Shown here piece after piece: positions 36,481 to 46,465 of a stretch of DNA of 64,000 nt. The stretch is from the NCBI RefSeq assembly GCF_014635905.1, contig NZ_BMDS01000005.1:124001-188000 (forward strand), written 5' to 3'. Position 1 is the first letter of the stretch. Each line of letters starts with the position of its first letter. This DNA comes from Limosilactobacillus caviae (lineage in GTDB: Bacteria; Bacillota; Bacilli; Lactobacillales; Lactobacillaceae). The position numbers were made by a program, and so were the translations under genes. The notes under the pieces are model-generated. The model was not told where the DNA came from. It saw only the letters and a program-made list of their open reading frames with translations, and ran no database searches.

Positions 36481-36735
36481 ATGGCTGATGATAAGAAAAC
36501 AGAAATCTTTAATAAGGTTTCAGAGATTGTTGCGGACCATTTTGACGTTGATCGGGCCAAAATTACTGATGATCTAAATTTAAAAACAGACTTAGATGCA
36601 GACTCAATTGATTTCGTTGAATTTGTTCTCGAATTAGAGGATACTTTTGGTGAAGAAATTGATGATGAAGATGCTGAAAAACTCAGTACAATTGGCGAGG
36701 TAGTTGACTATATTGCTGCCCATACTGCTGATTAA
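36481..36735 (+). CDS. acpP: Acyl carrier protein
   Basis: The 84-residue acidic helical protein carries the phosphopantetheine serine S42 in DADSIDFVEFVLELED; Ile replaces the more usual Leu after the serine. It tethers growing acyl chains and feeds PlsX upstream. Lactobacilli often have a second acpP in the fab cluster, so this may be the housekeeping or the lipid-specific copy. Confidence 0.96.
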   Translation: MADDKKTEIFNKVSEIVADHFDVDRAKITDDLNLKTDLDADSIDFVEFVLELEDTFGEEIDDEDAEKLSTIGEVVDYIAAHTAD

Positions 36736-36774
36736 TGATGTTTTGCTTATTAGAAAAGTTATGATAAAGCTGAA

Positions 36775-36820
36775 GAGGCTGGGAAAAGACAAAATAGTTT
36801 TTTCCGCAGCCTCTACTTTT
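36775..36820 (+). terminator. Rho-independent terminator after acpP
   Basis: GAGGCTGGGAAAA (36775-36787) pairs with TTTTCC-GCAGCCTC (to 36813), followed by TACTTTTTG. Confidence 0.75.
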
Positions 36821-36884
36821 TGCTTAATTTTCAATATTTACCTAATTATACATAAAATTACCTGCGGAAACGAAGGTTGTCTAG

Positions 36885-36890
36885 TATAAT
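36885..36890 (+). promoter_or_regulatory. -10 box of the rnc-smc-ftsY operon
   Basis: A perfect TATAAT lies 52 nt before rnc; the matching -35 region (CTGCGG) is weak. Confidence 0.5.
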
Positions 36891-36941
36891 AAGCGGTAGA
36901 CATTTTTATAAACATTTAGTCAATAATGAAAGGAATTTTTT

Positions 36942-37643
36942 ATGATCGAAGAATTACAAGACTACCTGGCCAAGGAATTTAATATTCATTTTGATAATCC
37001 TGCTTTATTAGCAGAAGCTTTTACTCAGGCTTCTTACGTAAATGAACATCCTAATCAAGGACTGAAATTTTATGAACGGATTGAATTTCTTGGCGATGCT
37101 GTGTTGGAACTGATCGTCTCGGAGTATATTTATAAACGTTTCCCCGAATTACCACAGGGAAAACTTACCCGGCTAAGAGCAGTAATGGTTTGTGAAGATA
37201 GTTTTTCAAAGTTTGCTAAGGAATGTCATTTTGACCAATACATTCGTCTAGGTCATGGTGAAGAGATGGCTGGAGCACGTCAACGGCCGGGGCTACTATG
37301 TGATATTTTTGAATCCTTTATTGGAGCACTATATTTAGATCAAGGACGTCCGGCAGTTGAAAAGTTTGTCCAACGGGTAATTTTTCCTAAGCTTGATATG
37401 GGGTGGTTTGACCATGCGGTTGATGCCAAGACAAGCTTGCAAGAATTTCTTCAACGCGATGGAGATATCGATATCGAATATCATTTAATCGATGAGAGCG
37501 GTACTGAAAACGATCCTAACTTTAAGGTGAATGTCACGGCTAATGGTGAAGTTATTGGTGAAGGGGAAGGATCCTCTAAGAAACACGCTGAGATGCAGGC
37601 TGCCCAACAAGCACTTGATAAGATGAGAAATAAAAATAAATAG
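36942..37643 (+). CDS. rnc: Ribonuclease III
   Basis: The 233-residue enzyme cuts double-stranded RNA in rRNA and mRNA processing. The catalytic domain (1-150) has ERIEFLGDAVLEL with the metal-binding acids, and the dsRNA-binding domain (about 158-228) ends GEGSSKKHAEMQAAQQAL. It is followed by smc after 16 nt, the Firmicute order rnc-smc-ftsY. Confidence 0.97.
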   Translation: MIEELQDYLAKEFNIHFDNPALLAEAFTQASYVNEHPNQGLKFYERIEFLGDAVLELIVSEYIYKRFPELPQGKLTRLRAVMVCEDSFSKFAKECHFDQYIRLGHGEEMAGARQRPGLLCDIFESFIGALYLDQGRPAVEKFVQRVIFPKLDMGWFDHAVDAKTSLQEFLQRDGDIDIEYHLIDESGTENDPNFKVNVTANGEVIGEGEGSSKKHAEMQAAQQALDKMRNKNK

Positions 37644-37659
37644 TAAGTAGGAATAACTG

Positions 37660-40600
37660 ATGCAATTATTGTCTTTAACTTTGGATGGGTTTAAATCTTT
37701 TGCCCAAAAAACAACAATTAAATTTGAACCAGGGATGACCGGAATTGTTGGCCCTAATGGTAGTGGTAAAAGTAATATTATTGAAGCTATCCAATGGGTG
37801 ATGGGTGAACAATCTGCCCATCATCTACGGGGAGACCGAATGGCTGATGTCATTTTTAATGGCTCTGCTGATCGGAAACCATTAAATCGCGCACTGGTTT
37901 CAATTACATTGGATAATAGTGACCACTACCTTGCAAGTGAATTTACAGAACTAACGATTACAAGAAAAATTTATCGTAATGGTGATAGTGAATACTTAAT
38001 TAACGATCAAAATGTTCGCTTAAAGGATATTACCGACCTGTTTATTGATTCTGGCTTGGGTCGTGAGTCCTTTTCTATTATTTCACAAGGGCGGATTGAA
38101 GAGATTTTCAATGGGAAACCGCTAGATCGGCGAAGTATTATTGAAACTGTGGCGGGGGTTGCTAAATATAAAAAGAATAAAGAAACTGCTGAAAAAAGAT
38201 TAGCTACAACCATGGAAAACCTCAATCGGGTAAACGATATTATTAGCGAGCTTGAAAAGCAGATTGAACCATTAGAAGAGCAAAGTGCAATTGCCCAGGA
38301 TTATTTAGAACAAAAAAAGCAATTTGATGTTTTAGACCGGACGCAAACGGTTCGTCGCCATGATACCTATCATCAAATGAAAGATGACTTAGAAGATAAA
38401 TTAATACAAGCTCAGAGAATGGTAAGTGATTATCAAAAACAAGCAGACCATGACCAGCAACGGCTCAATCAGTTAAAACAACAACGACGGGAATTAATCG
38501 CAAAAAAGGATCATTTACAGGCAATTATTCTTAGTCAAACTGAAGCAATTGCTAAATTGGAAAATCAACAATCTGTTTCGAGTGTCCGTCGTGAACAACG
38601 GGAAAATGAACAACAACGCTTACAGTCTCAACGAGCTGAACTTCAAGGACGATTAGAATCGTTAAAAACTCAACAACGAGAAAATGAGCAACAGATTAAC
38701 CTGCAGCAAACAACAATTAAAAAGCAGCAGGGAGATTTTGAGGCTGCCAAAAAGATGAGCAGCAGCGAACGGATTGCCAAGTTAAACCAGCAAGTTGATG
38801 AGCTAAGAGACCAGCAAGTTAGTTTAATGCAAGAGTCTACGACCATCCACAACCAGAAGTCATTTTTATCGCGTAATTATGAACAAACCGTAAGTTCACA
38901 GCGTCGCAATAGTGATGAATTAAAGAAATTAAAAACTGAATTAGCTGAAATAACTAGAAAATATGATAGTAGTAAACATGCAGCTGAAATTGCGCAAGAA
39001 AATGTTAGTGGTGTTGAAAAAAACTTAACTCAGGCCCGGCAGCACCATGCTGAACTTAATCAACAATATCAGACGCAGCAACGAAACTGGTATCAAGTCC
39101 TGGGGGATATTCGTTCCCTGAAGTCACGGATCAATGCCTACCAATCAATGGCAGATGAATACAGTGGTTATTATCGGGGAGTCCAAAGCGTTCTTCGGCA
39201 ACGGCACCAATTCCCCGGATTAGCTGGTGCAGTTAATGAACTGTTTGATGTTCCTGCTGAATATACGACTGCCGTTGAAACAGTTCTAGGAAGCCAAGTA
39301 CAGCAGTTAGTCGTTGACCGGCAAGTAACTGCAAAGCAAATTATTAATTTCTTAATCAAGACGCGTGCTGGTCGAGTTACAATTCTGCCATTGGATACGC
39401 TTAACCGTCGTCGACCATTAGCTATTTGGCCGCAACTAACTGCTTTACCAGGATACTTAGGCCGGGCGACTGAATTGATCAATTATGATAGTAAATTTCA
39501 AGTTATTGCTGATTATTTATTAGGAACAACAGTGATTGCTGATAACCTTGATAATGCTACCGCAATTGCTAAGGCCGGTCGTCACATGATTCGGGTTGTC
39601 ACTTTAGATGGTCAGTTGATTAACGCCAGCGGGGCAATGACCGGGGGCGCTACTCGTAATCAGCGGGCAGGATTGCTAAGCCAAAAACAAATGGCAAAGC
39701 AGCTTGAAGCAGAGTTAAATAAACAAGAAAGAGCAGCAAACGCCTTAGAACAAGAAATTGGCAAATTAAAACAGGCCCAGACAGCTAATGAGGAAGTGGT
39801 AGCTAATTATCAAGAACAGCAACGAAACTTGCAAAATGAATTTCATGAACAACAGAGTAATTGCCAGCTTGTTGCCAATCAGCAGGCTACATTAACGAAT
39901 CGGGTAAAAATCTTAGAATTAGAAAATAAACAACAAGATACACAACACCAAGACTATGAAACAAAAGTAAAGCAAAACGAAGAGCAGGCAGCGAAGGTTA
40001 ATCATGATTTAGCAACGGTAAAAGATAAGATTGCTACTACGCTTAGGCTAATTGATGAACTGCAAAATAATGAATCAACGCAGGCAGAGCAATTAGCCCA
40101 GATGCAGCAACAGATCGCAGTAGCTAAGGAACGTCTTCAACAATATATTCGACAAGCTCGCGAATACGACCGGCAAATGCAGTCCATTGATAAAACTTTA
40201 GCGGAAGTGACGAAAGAATTAACTAAGCTAACGGACCAATCGGCTAGTCAATCAACTAGTGACGAATCCACTAAGACGGCTCTTGATGAGGCAAAAGGAA
40301 AACAAAGGAAAGCTAATGATCAGCTTACAGAGAATGCCGTTGCCTTAGAAGGGCTTGAACAACAATTATCAAAAGCAGAGGCCCATTATAATCGATTGCA
40401 GGAATTACAACGGGTTGCCCTTGATGATCGTAATAATTTGAATGAAAAGCATGTCAAATATGAAGCAATAATTGACCAGTGCCTTAATCGCTTAAATGAG
40501 CAGTATTCAATGACCATTGATGAGGCCCGCCAGCATATGAGTGATCTTGATGAGGAAACACTTGCTACACGATTGAAACTATTGAAACGCGGCTTAGATG

Positions 40601-41220
40601 ACCTTGGGCAGGTTAACGTGGGGGCGATTGAAGAATATAAGCGTGTCCGTGAACGCTATGATTTTCTAAAGGGTCAGCAAGAAGATTTGCTGGATTCTCG
40701 TGCGCAGCTTAACCAGACGATGAGCGAAATGGACGCGCAAGTGAAAGACCGCTTTATTACCACGTTCAATCAAGTTTCTCAAAAATTTGATGAGACCTTC
40801 CAACAAATATTCTCCGGTGGACATGCCAAGCTGGTGTTAACTGATCCTCATGATTTGTTAACGACTGGGGTAGATATTATGGCGCAACCGCCTGGTAAGA
40901 AAAATCAGCATTTATCATTATTATCAGGTGGGGAACGAGCATTAACCGCGATTACATTATTATTTGCAATCCTTAAAGTGCGGCCGGTTCCATTTGCGAT
41001 TCTTGATGAACCTGAAGCGGCTTTGGATGAAGTTAATGTTCAACGCTTTGCCCATTACCTTAGTCAATTTGGCAGTGATGGTCCGCAATTTATTGTTATT
41101 ACTCACCGTAAAGGCACGATGATGGATGCGGATGTTTTATACGGGGTAACAATGCAAGAATCTGGTGTTTCTAAAATGGTATCAGTCGATGTTGTAGATA
41201 CCTTACAAGACGATAATTAA
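37660..41220 (+). CDS. smc: Chromosome partition protein SMC
   Basis: The 1186-residue condensin ATPase has Walker A GPNGSGKS (31-38) in the N-terminal head, coiled coils about 165-500 and 680-1010, the hinge near 510-670 (YRGVQSVL, NASGAMTGGATRN), and the C-terminal head with LSGGERALTAITLLFA and LDEPEAALDE. It organises and segregates the chromosome with ScpAB, whose genes are not here. Confidence 0.98.
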   Translation: MQLLSLTLDGFKSFAQKTTIKFEPGMTGIVGPNGSGKSNIIEAIQWVMGEQSAHHLRGDRMADVIFNGSADRKPLNRALVSITLDNSDHYLASEFTELTITRKIYRNGDSEYLINDQNVRLKDITDLFIDSGLGRESFSIISQGRIEEIFNGKPLDRRSIIETVAGVAKYKKNKETAEKRLATTMENLNRVNDIISELEKQIEPLEEQSAIAQDYLEQKKQFDVLDRTQTVRRHDTYHQMKDDLEDKLIQAQRMVSDYQKQADHDQQRLNQLKQQRRELIAKKDHLQAIILSQTEAIAKLENQQSVSSVRREQRENEQQRLQSQRAELQGRLESLKTQQRENEQQINLQQTTIKKQQGDFEAAKKMSSSERIAKLNQQVDELRDQQVSLMQESTTIHNQKSFLSRNYEQTVSSQRRNSDELKKLKTELAEITRKYDSSKHAAEIAQENVSGVEKNLTQARQHHAELNQQYQTQQRNWYQVLGDIRSLKSRINAYQSMADEYSGYYRGVQSVLRQRHQFPGLAGAVNELFDVPAEYTTAVETVLGSQVQQLVVDRQVTAKQIINFLIKTRAGRVTILPLDTLNRRRPLAIWPQLTALPGYLGRATELINYDSKFQVIADYLLGTTVIADNLDNATAIAKAGRHMIRVVTLDGQLINASGAMTGGATRNQRAGLLSQKQMAKQLEAELNKQERAANALEQEIGKLKQAQTANEEVVANYQEQQRNLQNEFHEQQSNCQLVANQQATLTNRVKILELENKQQDTQHQDYETKVKQNEEQAAKVNHDLATVKDKIATTLRLIDELQNNESTQAEQLAQMQQQIAVAKERLQQYIRQAREYDRQMQSIDKTLAEVTKELTKLTDQSASQSTSDESTKTALDEAKGKQRKANDQLTENAVALEGLEQQLSKAEAHYNRLQELQRVALDDRNNLNEKHVKYEAIIDQCLNRLNEQYSMTIDEARQHMSDLDEETLATRLKLLKRGLDDLGQVNVGAIEEYKRVRERYDFLKGQQEDLLDSRAQLNQTMSEMDAQVKDRFITTFNQVSQKFDETFQQIFSGGHAKLVLTDPHDLLTTGVDIMAQPPGKKNQHLSLLSGGERALTAITLLFAILKVRPVPFAILDEPEAALDEVNVQRFAHYLSQFGSDGPQFIVITHRKGTMMDADVLYGVTMQESGVSKMVSVDVVDTLQDDN

Positions 41221-41236
41221 ATTAGGAGGTTTTAAT

Positions 41237-42679
41237 ATGGGATTATTTGATATTTTCCGTCGCCATAAAAAGAAGGAAGAAGAAAAATCAGCTGAAAGCT
41301 CAAGCGCGGCAGTTCAATCAGCAACTGCAGATGAAAAATCGGCAAATGCTCCGAGTACCGCGCCAGCATCTTCTGCAATCAAGCAACCAGAGCCGGTAAA
41401 TATTCCACCTGCTGATAGTTATGAAGAAAAAATTAATCCAGATGGTTCACATGAAGTAATTCACAATGGAAAGGAAGAGAAAACAGAAGAAGCTTCCCAA
41501 TCTTCAGCAGCAGAAGAAGTATCTGCAGAACCGGAATCATCTACGGTTGTGACCGAAGAAGCTACTAATGATGAGTCTGAGGCAGCACCAGCGCAGGATG
41601 AATCAGTTAGTGAAGAAGAGACTGTCGAAGAAGAAACGGAAACTTCAAAAGATGAAACACTAAGCGATATAGATGAGGCTGCTAAAAGCGATAATGATGT
41701 GACGAACACTGAAGAAACGCCAGAACCAGAAGAAGAAACGGAAACAGTAAAAAAGTATGACCGTGGGCTCGAAAAGTCACGGACCGGCTTTGGTGCGCGG
41801 TTAAATAAGTTTTTGGCAAATTTCCGTCACGTTGATGAGGATTTCTTTGACGACCTCGAAGACATGCTGATTGAATCTGATGTAGGTTATGATATGGCCA
41901 TGAAACTCAGTGATGAATTACGTGAAGAAGTTAAACTACAAAATGCTAAAAGCAAACAAGATGTTTCAAACGTGATCATTGAAAAAATGGTTGAATTATA
42001 TGATGAAGCCGGCCAAGACGAAAATCCAGACTTGACGATGGCTAAGGAAGGGCCAACCGTTATCATGTTTGTTGGTGTTAATGGCGCTGGTAAGACAACG
42101 ACAATTGGCAAGATGGCTGCTTTATTTAAGAAACAGGGTAAGAAGGTATTACTGGCAGCTGCTGATACCTTTAGAGCCGGAGCAACGGAACAGTTAGATG
42201 TGTGGGCAAAACGTGATGGCGTTGACATCGTTACTGGACCCGAAAATGGTGATCCGGCAGCAGTTGTCTTTGATGCAGTAAAACGGGCAAAAGATGAAGA
42301 ATACGATGTTTTGTTTGTAGATACTGCTGGTCGGTTACAAAATAAAGTTAACTTAATGAATGAGCTGGCAAAAATGAAACGTATTCTTACTCGAGAAATT
42401 CCTGATGCACCGCATGAAGTTTTGCTGGTTCTAGATGCCACCACCGGTCAAAATGCCCTTAACCAGGCTAAGTTATTTAAGGAAAGTACGGATGTTACCG
42501 GAATTGTTCTTACTAAACTTGACGGAACGGCGCGGGGTGGAATTGTTCTCGCAATTCGTAATGAACTTCATCTTCCAGTTAAATATGTTGGGCTCGGTGA
42601 AAAGGTTGATGACTTACAGAAGTTTGATGCTGGAGACTTTGTATATGGTCTCTTTAAAGGACTAGTAGAAGTCGACTAA
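41237..42679 (+). CDS. ftsY: Signal recognition particle receptor FtsY
   Basis: The 480-residue SRP receptor has a long acidic N-terminal A domain (about 1-170, dominated by E, S and A; probably membrane-contacting), then the N domain and GTPase G domain with GVNGAGKT (280-287), DTFRAGA, DTAGRL and TKLDGTARGG. Its low-complexity front is much longer than in E. coli. AGGAGG precedes ATG 41237. Ffh is encoded two genes downstream. Confidence 0.97.
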   Translation: MGLFDIFRRHKKKEEEKSAESSSAAVQSATADEKSANAPSTAPASSAIKQPEPVNIPPADSYEEKINPDGSHEVIHNGKEEKTEEASQSSAAEEVSAEPESSTVVTEEATNDESEAAPAQDESVSEEETVEEETETSKDETLSDIDEAAKSDNDVTNTEETPEPEEETETVKKYDRGLEKSRTGFGARLNKFLANFRHVDEDFFDDLEDMLIESDVGYDMAMKLSDELREEVKLQNAKSKQDVSNVIIEKMVELYDEAGQDENPDLTMAKEGPTVIMFVGVNGAGKTTTIGKMAALFKKQGKKVLLAAADTFRAGATEQLDVWAKRDGVDIVTGPENGDPAAVVFDAVKRAKDEEYDVLFVDTAGRLQNKVNLMNELAKMKRILTREIPDAPHEVLLVLDATTGQNALNQAKLFKESTDVTGIVLTKLDGTARGGIVLAIRNELHLPVKYVGLGEKVDDLQKFDAGDFVYGLFKGLVEVD

Positions 42680-42697
42680 GTTATAGGTGGTGACTAA

Positions 42698-43039
42698 ATG
42701 GAAATTGAGAAGAATTATCGGATAAATTCATTATTTGAGTTTTACCAACCGTTATTAACTAAAAAACAAAATGATTATTTAGAGCTTTATTACGGGGATG
42801 ACTACTCATTGGGCGAAATTGCCGAGAATTTCCATGTTAGTCGTCAGGCTGTGTATGATAATATAAAGCGAACAGAGAGTATATTAGAAGATTACGAAGC
42901 AAAGCTACATTTATATGCTGAATTTCAAAATCGTAATCAACAGGCGGATCGCATTCAACGATACGTGCGTAAAAACTATCCAGATGATGCAACCCTAAAC
43001 CATCTGGTAAATCATTTGGAAAGCTTGGAGGAAGAATAA
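42698..43039 (+). CDS. ylxM: YlxM-family SRP-associated DNA-binding protein
   Basis: The 113-residue protein has a sigma-70 region 4-like helix-turn-helix ([33 protein letters not shown]). YlxM is found beside ffh in Gram-positives and in streptococci modulates SRP. It lies between ftsY and ffh with ffh starting one base after its stop. Confidence 0.93.
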   Translation: MEIEKNYRINSLFEFYQPLLTKKQNDYLELYYGDDYSLGEIAENFHVSRQAVYDNIKRTESILEDYEAKLHLYAEFQNRNQQADRIQRYVRKNYPDDATLNHLVNHLESLEEE

Positions 43040-43040
43040 A

Positions 43041-44486
43041 ATGGCATTTGAAGGTTTAACAGATCGTCTCCAAAAGGCGATGGAAAAATTACGGCGAAAG
43101 CCTAAAGTTACCGAAGCAGATCTTCGGGAAACGATGCGCGAAATTCGTCTTGCACTTTTAGAAGCCGATGTTAACTTTAAGGTTGTAAAAGACTTTGTCA
43201 AAACAGTACGTGAGAAAGCCGCTGGAGCCGAAGTATTAAAAGGATTAAATCCAGCACAGCAAATTGTTAAGATTGTTAACGACGAATTAACTAAACTAAT
43301 GGGGGAAGAAGCTGTTCCCCTTAACAAAGCTCCGCATATTCCAACAGTAATTATGATGGTTGGTCTTCAAGGGGCAGGTAAAACAACGACTGCTGGTAAG
43401 TTGGCTTTACGGTTAAAAAACGAGAGCAATGCACGTCCGATGTTTATTGCAGCCGATGTTTATCGTCCAGCTGCAATTACGCAGTTACAACAGGTAGCTG
43501 ACCAGATTGATGTTCCAGTATTTGAAAAAGGAACAGACGTTGATCCCGTTGAGATTGTTCGTGAAGGAATGGAAGTTGCTAAACAAAATCATAATGATTA
43601 CGTCATTATCGATACTGCTGGTCGGCTTCAAATTGATGAACAATTAATGGATGAGCTGGCTAACATTAAAGAGTTGGTAAAGCCAAATGAAATTCTACTT
43701 GTTATTGATTCAATGACAGGTCAAAATGCTGTCAACACGGCGCAAGGCTTTGATGATAAGCTTGATATTACTGGGGTTGTCCTCACTAAATTAGATGGGG
43801 ATACCCGTGGCGGGGCAGCGATGTCTATTCGTGCGGTTACTGGTAAGCCAATTAAATTTGTTGGTGAAGGGGAAAAGATGGAAGACCTTGATGTTTTCCA
43901 CCCAGACCGAATGGCTTCACGAATTTTGGGTATGGGGGACATGATGACCCTAATTGAGAAAGCCCAAAAGAACTTCGATGAAGAACAAGCTCAAGAAACA
44001 ATGGATAAGATGCGTGAAAACACGTTTGATTATAATGATTTCTTGGCACAAATGGATCAAGTTACTAAGATGGGTCCATTAGAAAATATTATTAAGATGA
44101 TGCCGGGGATGGCTAATAATCCCGCATTAAAGAACTTAAATCTTGATCCTAAGCAGTTTGCTCACATTAGAGCGATTGTGCTTTCAATGACACCAGAAGA
44201 ACGAGAAAATCCAGATATAATGAACCCTAGCCGCCGTCGACGATTAGCAGCTGGATCCGGTCGGCCAATCGTTGAGGTTAACCGAATGATTAAGCAATTT
44301 AATCAAATGCGAAAGATGATGAAGCAGGTTACAAATGGAAACCTCAATGGAATGCAGAATATGTTTGGCGGGCAAATGCCAGGTGGTAAAATGGGTCAGA
44401 TGGCGATGAACCGAATGGCACGTAAGATGAAAAAAGATAAGCAAAAACGGATAAAGCAGCTTCGTAAATTACGAAAGAAGAAATAA
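43041..44486 (+). CDS. ffh: Signal recognition particle protein Ffh
   Basis: A 481-residue GTPase that with 4.5S/6S RNA targets membrane proteins to FtsY. NG domain: GLQGAGKT (108-115), DVYRPAA, DTAGRLQIDE, TKLDGDTRGGAA; the C-terminal M domain (about 300-450) is methionine-rich (KMMPGM, QMRKMMKQ, MFGGQMPGGKMGQM) and ends in a lysine-rich tail. No clear terminator follows. Confidence 0.98.
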   Translation: MAFEGLTDRLQKAMEKLRRKPKVTEADLRETMREIRLALLEADVNFKVVKDFVKTVREKAAGAEVLKGLNPAQQIVKIVNDELTKLMGEEAVPLNKAPHIPTVIMMVGLQGAGKTTTAGKLALRLKNESNARPMFIAADVYRPAAITQLQQVADQIDVPVFEKGTDVDPVEIVREGMEVAKQNHNDYVIIDTAGRLQIDEQLMDELANIKELVKPNEILLVIDSMTGQNAVNTAQGFDDKLDITGVVLTKLDGDTRGGAAMSIRAVTGKPIKFVGEGEKMEDLDVFHPDRMASRILGMGDMMTLIEKAQKNFDEEQAQETMDKMRENTFDYNDFLAQMDQVTKMGPLENIIKMMPGMANNPALKNLNLDPKQFAHIRAIVLSMTPEERENPDIMNPSRRRRLAAGSGRPIVEVNRMIKQFNQMRKMMKQVTNGNLNGMQNMFGGQMPGGKMGQMAMNRMARKMKKDKQKRIKQLRKLRKKK

Positions 44487-44520
44487 TTTCAAAAAAATTA
44501 AGCCTGTCAAGAAAAAATAC

Positions 44521-44549
44521 TTTACATTCTATTTGAACACTGGTATATT
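44521..44549 (+). promoter_or_regulatory. Promoter of rpsP
   Basis: TTTACA (44521-44526) and TATATT (44544-44549) are 17 nt apart, with TGG before the -10 box. Confidence 0.7.
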
Positions 44550-44584
44550 ATTATCTGTTAAAAGAAATCAGGGAGGTGCAAAGA

Positions 44585-44860
44585 ATGTCTGTTAAAATTC
44601 GTTTAAAGCGCATGGGTTCAAAGAAGCGTCCATTTTACCGGATCGTTGTAGCTGACTCACGTGCCCCACGTGATGGTCGTTTTATTACTTCATTAGGTAC
44701 TTACAACCCATTGACTACTCCTAAGGAAGTCAAGTTTGATGAAGGCGCTGTTATGGAATGGTTACAAAAGGGTGCTCAACCTTCAGATACTGTTCGTAAC
44801 ATGCTTCAAGCAGCTGGTGTTATGAAGAAGTACCACGAAGCAAAGTACGCAAAGAAGTAG
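44585..44860 (+). CDS. rpsP: 30S ribosomal protein S16
   Basis: The 91-residue bS16 starts [20 protein letters not shown] at ATG 44585, well spaced after GGGAGGTG (44571-44578). It binds 16S rRNA early in assembly. It opens the rpsP-khpA-rimM-trmD run typical of Firmicutes. Confidence 0.98.
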   Translation: MSVKIRLKRMGSKKRPFYRIVVADSRAPRDGRFITSLGTYNPLTTPKEVKFDEGAVMEWLQKGAQPSDTVRNMLQAAGVMKKYHEAKYAKK

Positions 44861-44872
44861 TGATAATTAATC

Positions 44873-45133
44873 ATGGCTGAGACAAATGTAGAGTCGTTAA
44901 TTCGTAGTTTAGTTATCCCGCTATTAAAGCAGCCACAGGCATTATCAATTACTCAGAGCGATGAGGGAAGATATCATCGATACATAATTGATGTTGATCC
45001 TAATGATGTCGGTCGGTTAATTGGTCGACAAGGTCATGTTGCTGCGGCATTGCGAACAGTAGTCGAGGGTGCTCAATCTCAACGGGCTAACTCTAAGAGA
45101 GTCCGGTTATTGATTAATGACCATCGTCACTAA
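44873..45133 (+). CDS. khpA: KH-domain RNA-binding protein KhpA
   Basis: The 86-residue protein is one KH domain with VGRLIGRQGHVAAALRTVV as the GxxG RNA-binding loop. KhpA pairs with KhpB/EloR and influences cell elongation in streptococci and lactobacilli. It lies between rpsP and rimM, its conserved place. Confidence 0.95.
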   Translation: MAETNVESLIRSLVIPLLKQPQALSITQSDEGRYHRYIIDVDPNDVGRLIGRQGHVAAALRTVVEGAQSQRANSKRVRLLINDHRH

Positions 45134-45138
45134 ATTTA

Positions 45139-45169
45139 AAACTCCCACACTAATCTGTGGGAGTTTTTG
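45139..45169 (+). terminator. Rho-independent terminator after khpA
   Basis: AAACTCCCACA (45139-45149) pairs with TGTGGGAGTTT (45157-45167), then TT. rimM starts only 19 nt beyond it, so read-through or a promoter inside is needed for rimM-trmD. Confidence 0.8.
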
Positions 45170-45187
45170 CCTTTTTTGGAGGAAAAT

Positions 45188-45694
45188 ATGGAATATTATA
45201 ATGTTGGTAAAATTGTAAATACTCATGGGGTACGTGGAGAAGTCCGCGTATTAGCAACTACTGATTTTATTGATGAACGATTTACTGCTGGAAACACTCT
45301 TTATTTGCAGCAGGCTGAAGAACCATTGCCGTTAAAAATTGAAAAGGCTCGACAACATAAAGGCTTTGTTTTAGTAAAGTTTGCGGGATATGACAATATT
45401 AATGATGTTGAAAAATTCCGTGACCATGAATTAATGGTAAGTGCCGATGATCAGCAGCCTCTTGATGATGGTCAATATTACTACCATCAAATTATCGGAC
45501 TTGACGTTGAAACAACGGATGGACAAAAACTGGGGAAGATAAAAGAGATTCTATCGCCAGGTGCTAATGACGTCTGGGTGGTAGAACGACCTGAAAAAAG
45601 GGATTTACTATTGCCTGTAATTGATGATGTCATTAAAAAAGTTGATCTTGATCATCAGCTTGTGATTGTTGAGTTAATGGAGGGACTTGAATAG
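45188..45694 (+). CDS. rimM: Ribosome maturation factor RimM
   Basis: The 168-residue protein has the RimM beta-barrel ([15 protein letters not shown] at the start) and a C-terminal PRC-barrel (about 95-165: [26 protein letters not shown]). It helps 16S 3' domain assembly around S19. ATG 45188 follows GGAGG; trmD starts 2 nt after the stop. Confidence 0.96.
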   Translation: MEYYNVGKIVNTHGVRGEVRVLATTDFIDERFTAGNTLYLQQAEEPLPLKIEKARQHKGFVLVKFAGYDNINDVEKFRDHELMVSADDQQPLDDGQYYYHQIIGLDVETTDGQKLGKIKEILSPGANDVWVVERPEKRDLLLPVIDDVIKKVDLDHQLVIVELMEGLE

Positions 45695-45696
45695 TA

Positions 45697-46455
45697 ATGA
45701 GAATTGATATTTTAAGCTTATTTCCAAATATGTTTCAAGCAACGATGGGAGAATCAATTATTGGAAAGGCCCAGGATAATGGATTCGTTGACATTAATGT
45801 GACTGACTTCCGACAGTATACTACTGATAAACACAACCATGTAGATGACGCGCCATTTGGTGGCGGTGCAGGGATGCTCCTTCAAGCTCAGCCTATTTTT
45901 GACGCAATGGATGCAATTCAGCAGCAAACTGAAGGACAATATTCAAAGGGACGGGTCATTTTAATGGATCCAGCTGGAAGAAAGTTTGATCAGGCATATG
46001 CAAAGGAACTAGCTCAAGAGGATCATCTAACCTTTATCTGTGGTCATTATGAAGGCTATGATGAACGAATTCGTCAACTGGTTACCGATGAAGCCTCGCT
46101 AGGAGATTATGTTTTAACTGGCGGGGAGCTTGCCGCAATGGTAATGATCGATGCAACTGTTCGGTTTGTACCTGGTGTGCTGGGGAATATGTCGTCACCA
46201 ATGGGAGATTCATTTAGTAATGGTTTACTAGAATACCCACAATATACCCGGCCAGCTGATTTTCGTGGAATGAAAGTACCTGAAGTTTTAACAAGCGGTA
46301 ACCACCAAAAGATTAAAGAATGGCGGATGCGTGAATCATTGCGGCGTACCCTCCACCGTCGGCCAGACCTGCTTAAAACCGCTAAGCTCAGTCGGGAACA
46401 GCAATTAATGTTAGAAGATATTAAGTTAGATGAAGATCCAACTGTTCCGGACTAA
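45697..46455 (+). CDS. trmD: tRNA (guanine-37-N1)-methyltransferase TrmD
   Basis: The 252-residue SPOUT-knot enzyme methylates G37 next to the anticodon, preventing frameshifts. [25 protein letters not shown] and the knot segment [14 protein letters not shown] are intact. In most Firmicutes rplS follows trmD directly; here a permease gene comes between. Confidence 0.97.
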   Translation: MRIDILSLFPNMFQATMGESIIGKAQDNGFVDINVTDFRQYTTDKHNHVDDAPFGGGAGMLLQAQPIFDAMDAIQQQTEGQYSKGRVILMDPAGRKFDQAYAKELAQEDHLTFICGHYEGYDERIRQLVTDEASLGDYVLTGGELAAMVMIDATVRFVPGVLGNMSSPMGDSFSNGLLEYPQYTRPADFRGMKVPEVLTSGNHQKIKEWRMRESLRRTLHRRPDLLKTAKLSREQQLMLEDIKLDEDPTVPD

Positions 46456-46465
46456 GGTGATATGA

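Noticed and set aside
41461-42444. Minus-strand frames of 82 and 185 codons within ftsY
   Set aside because: They arise from the Glu/Ser-rich A domain and G domain read backwards; no start signals.
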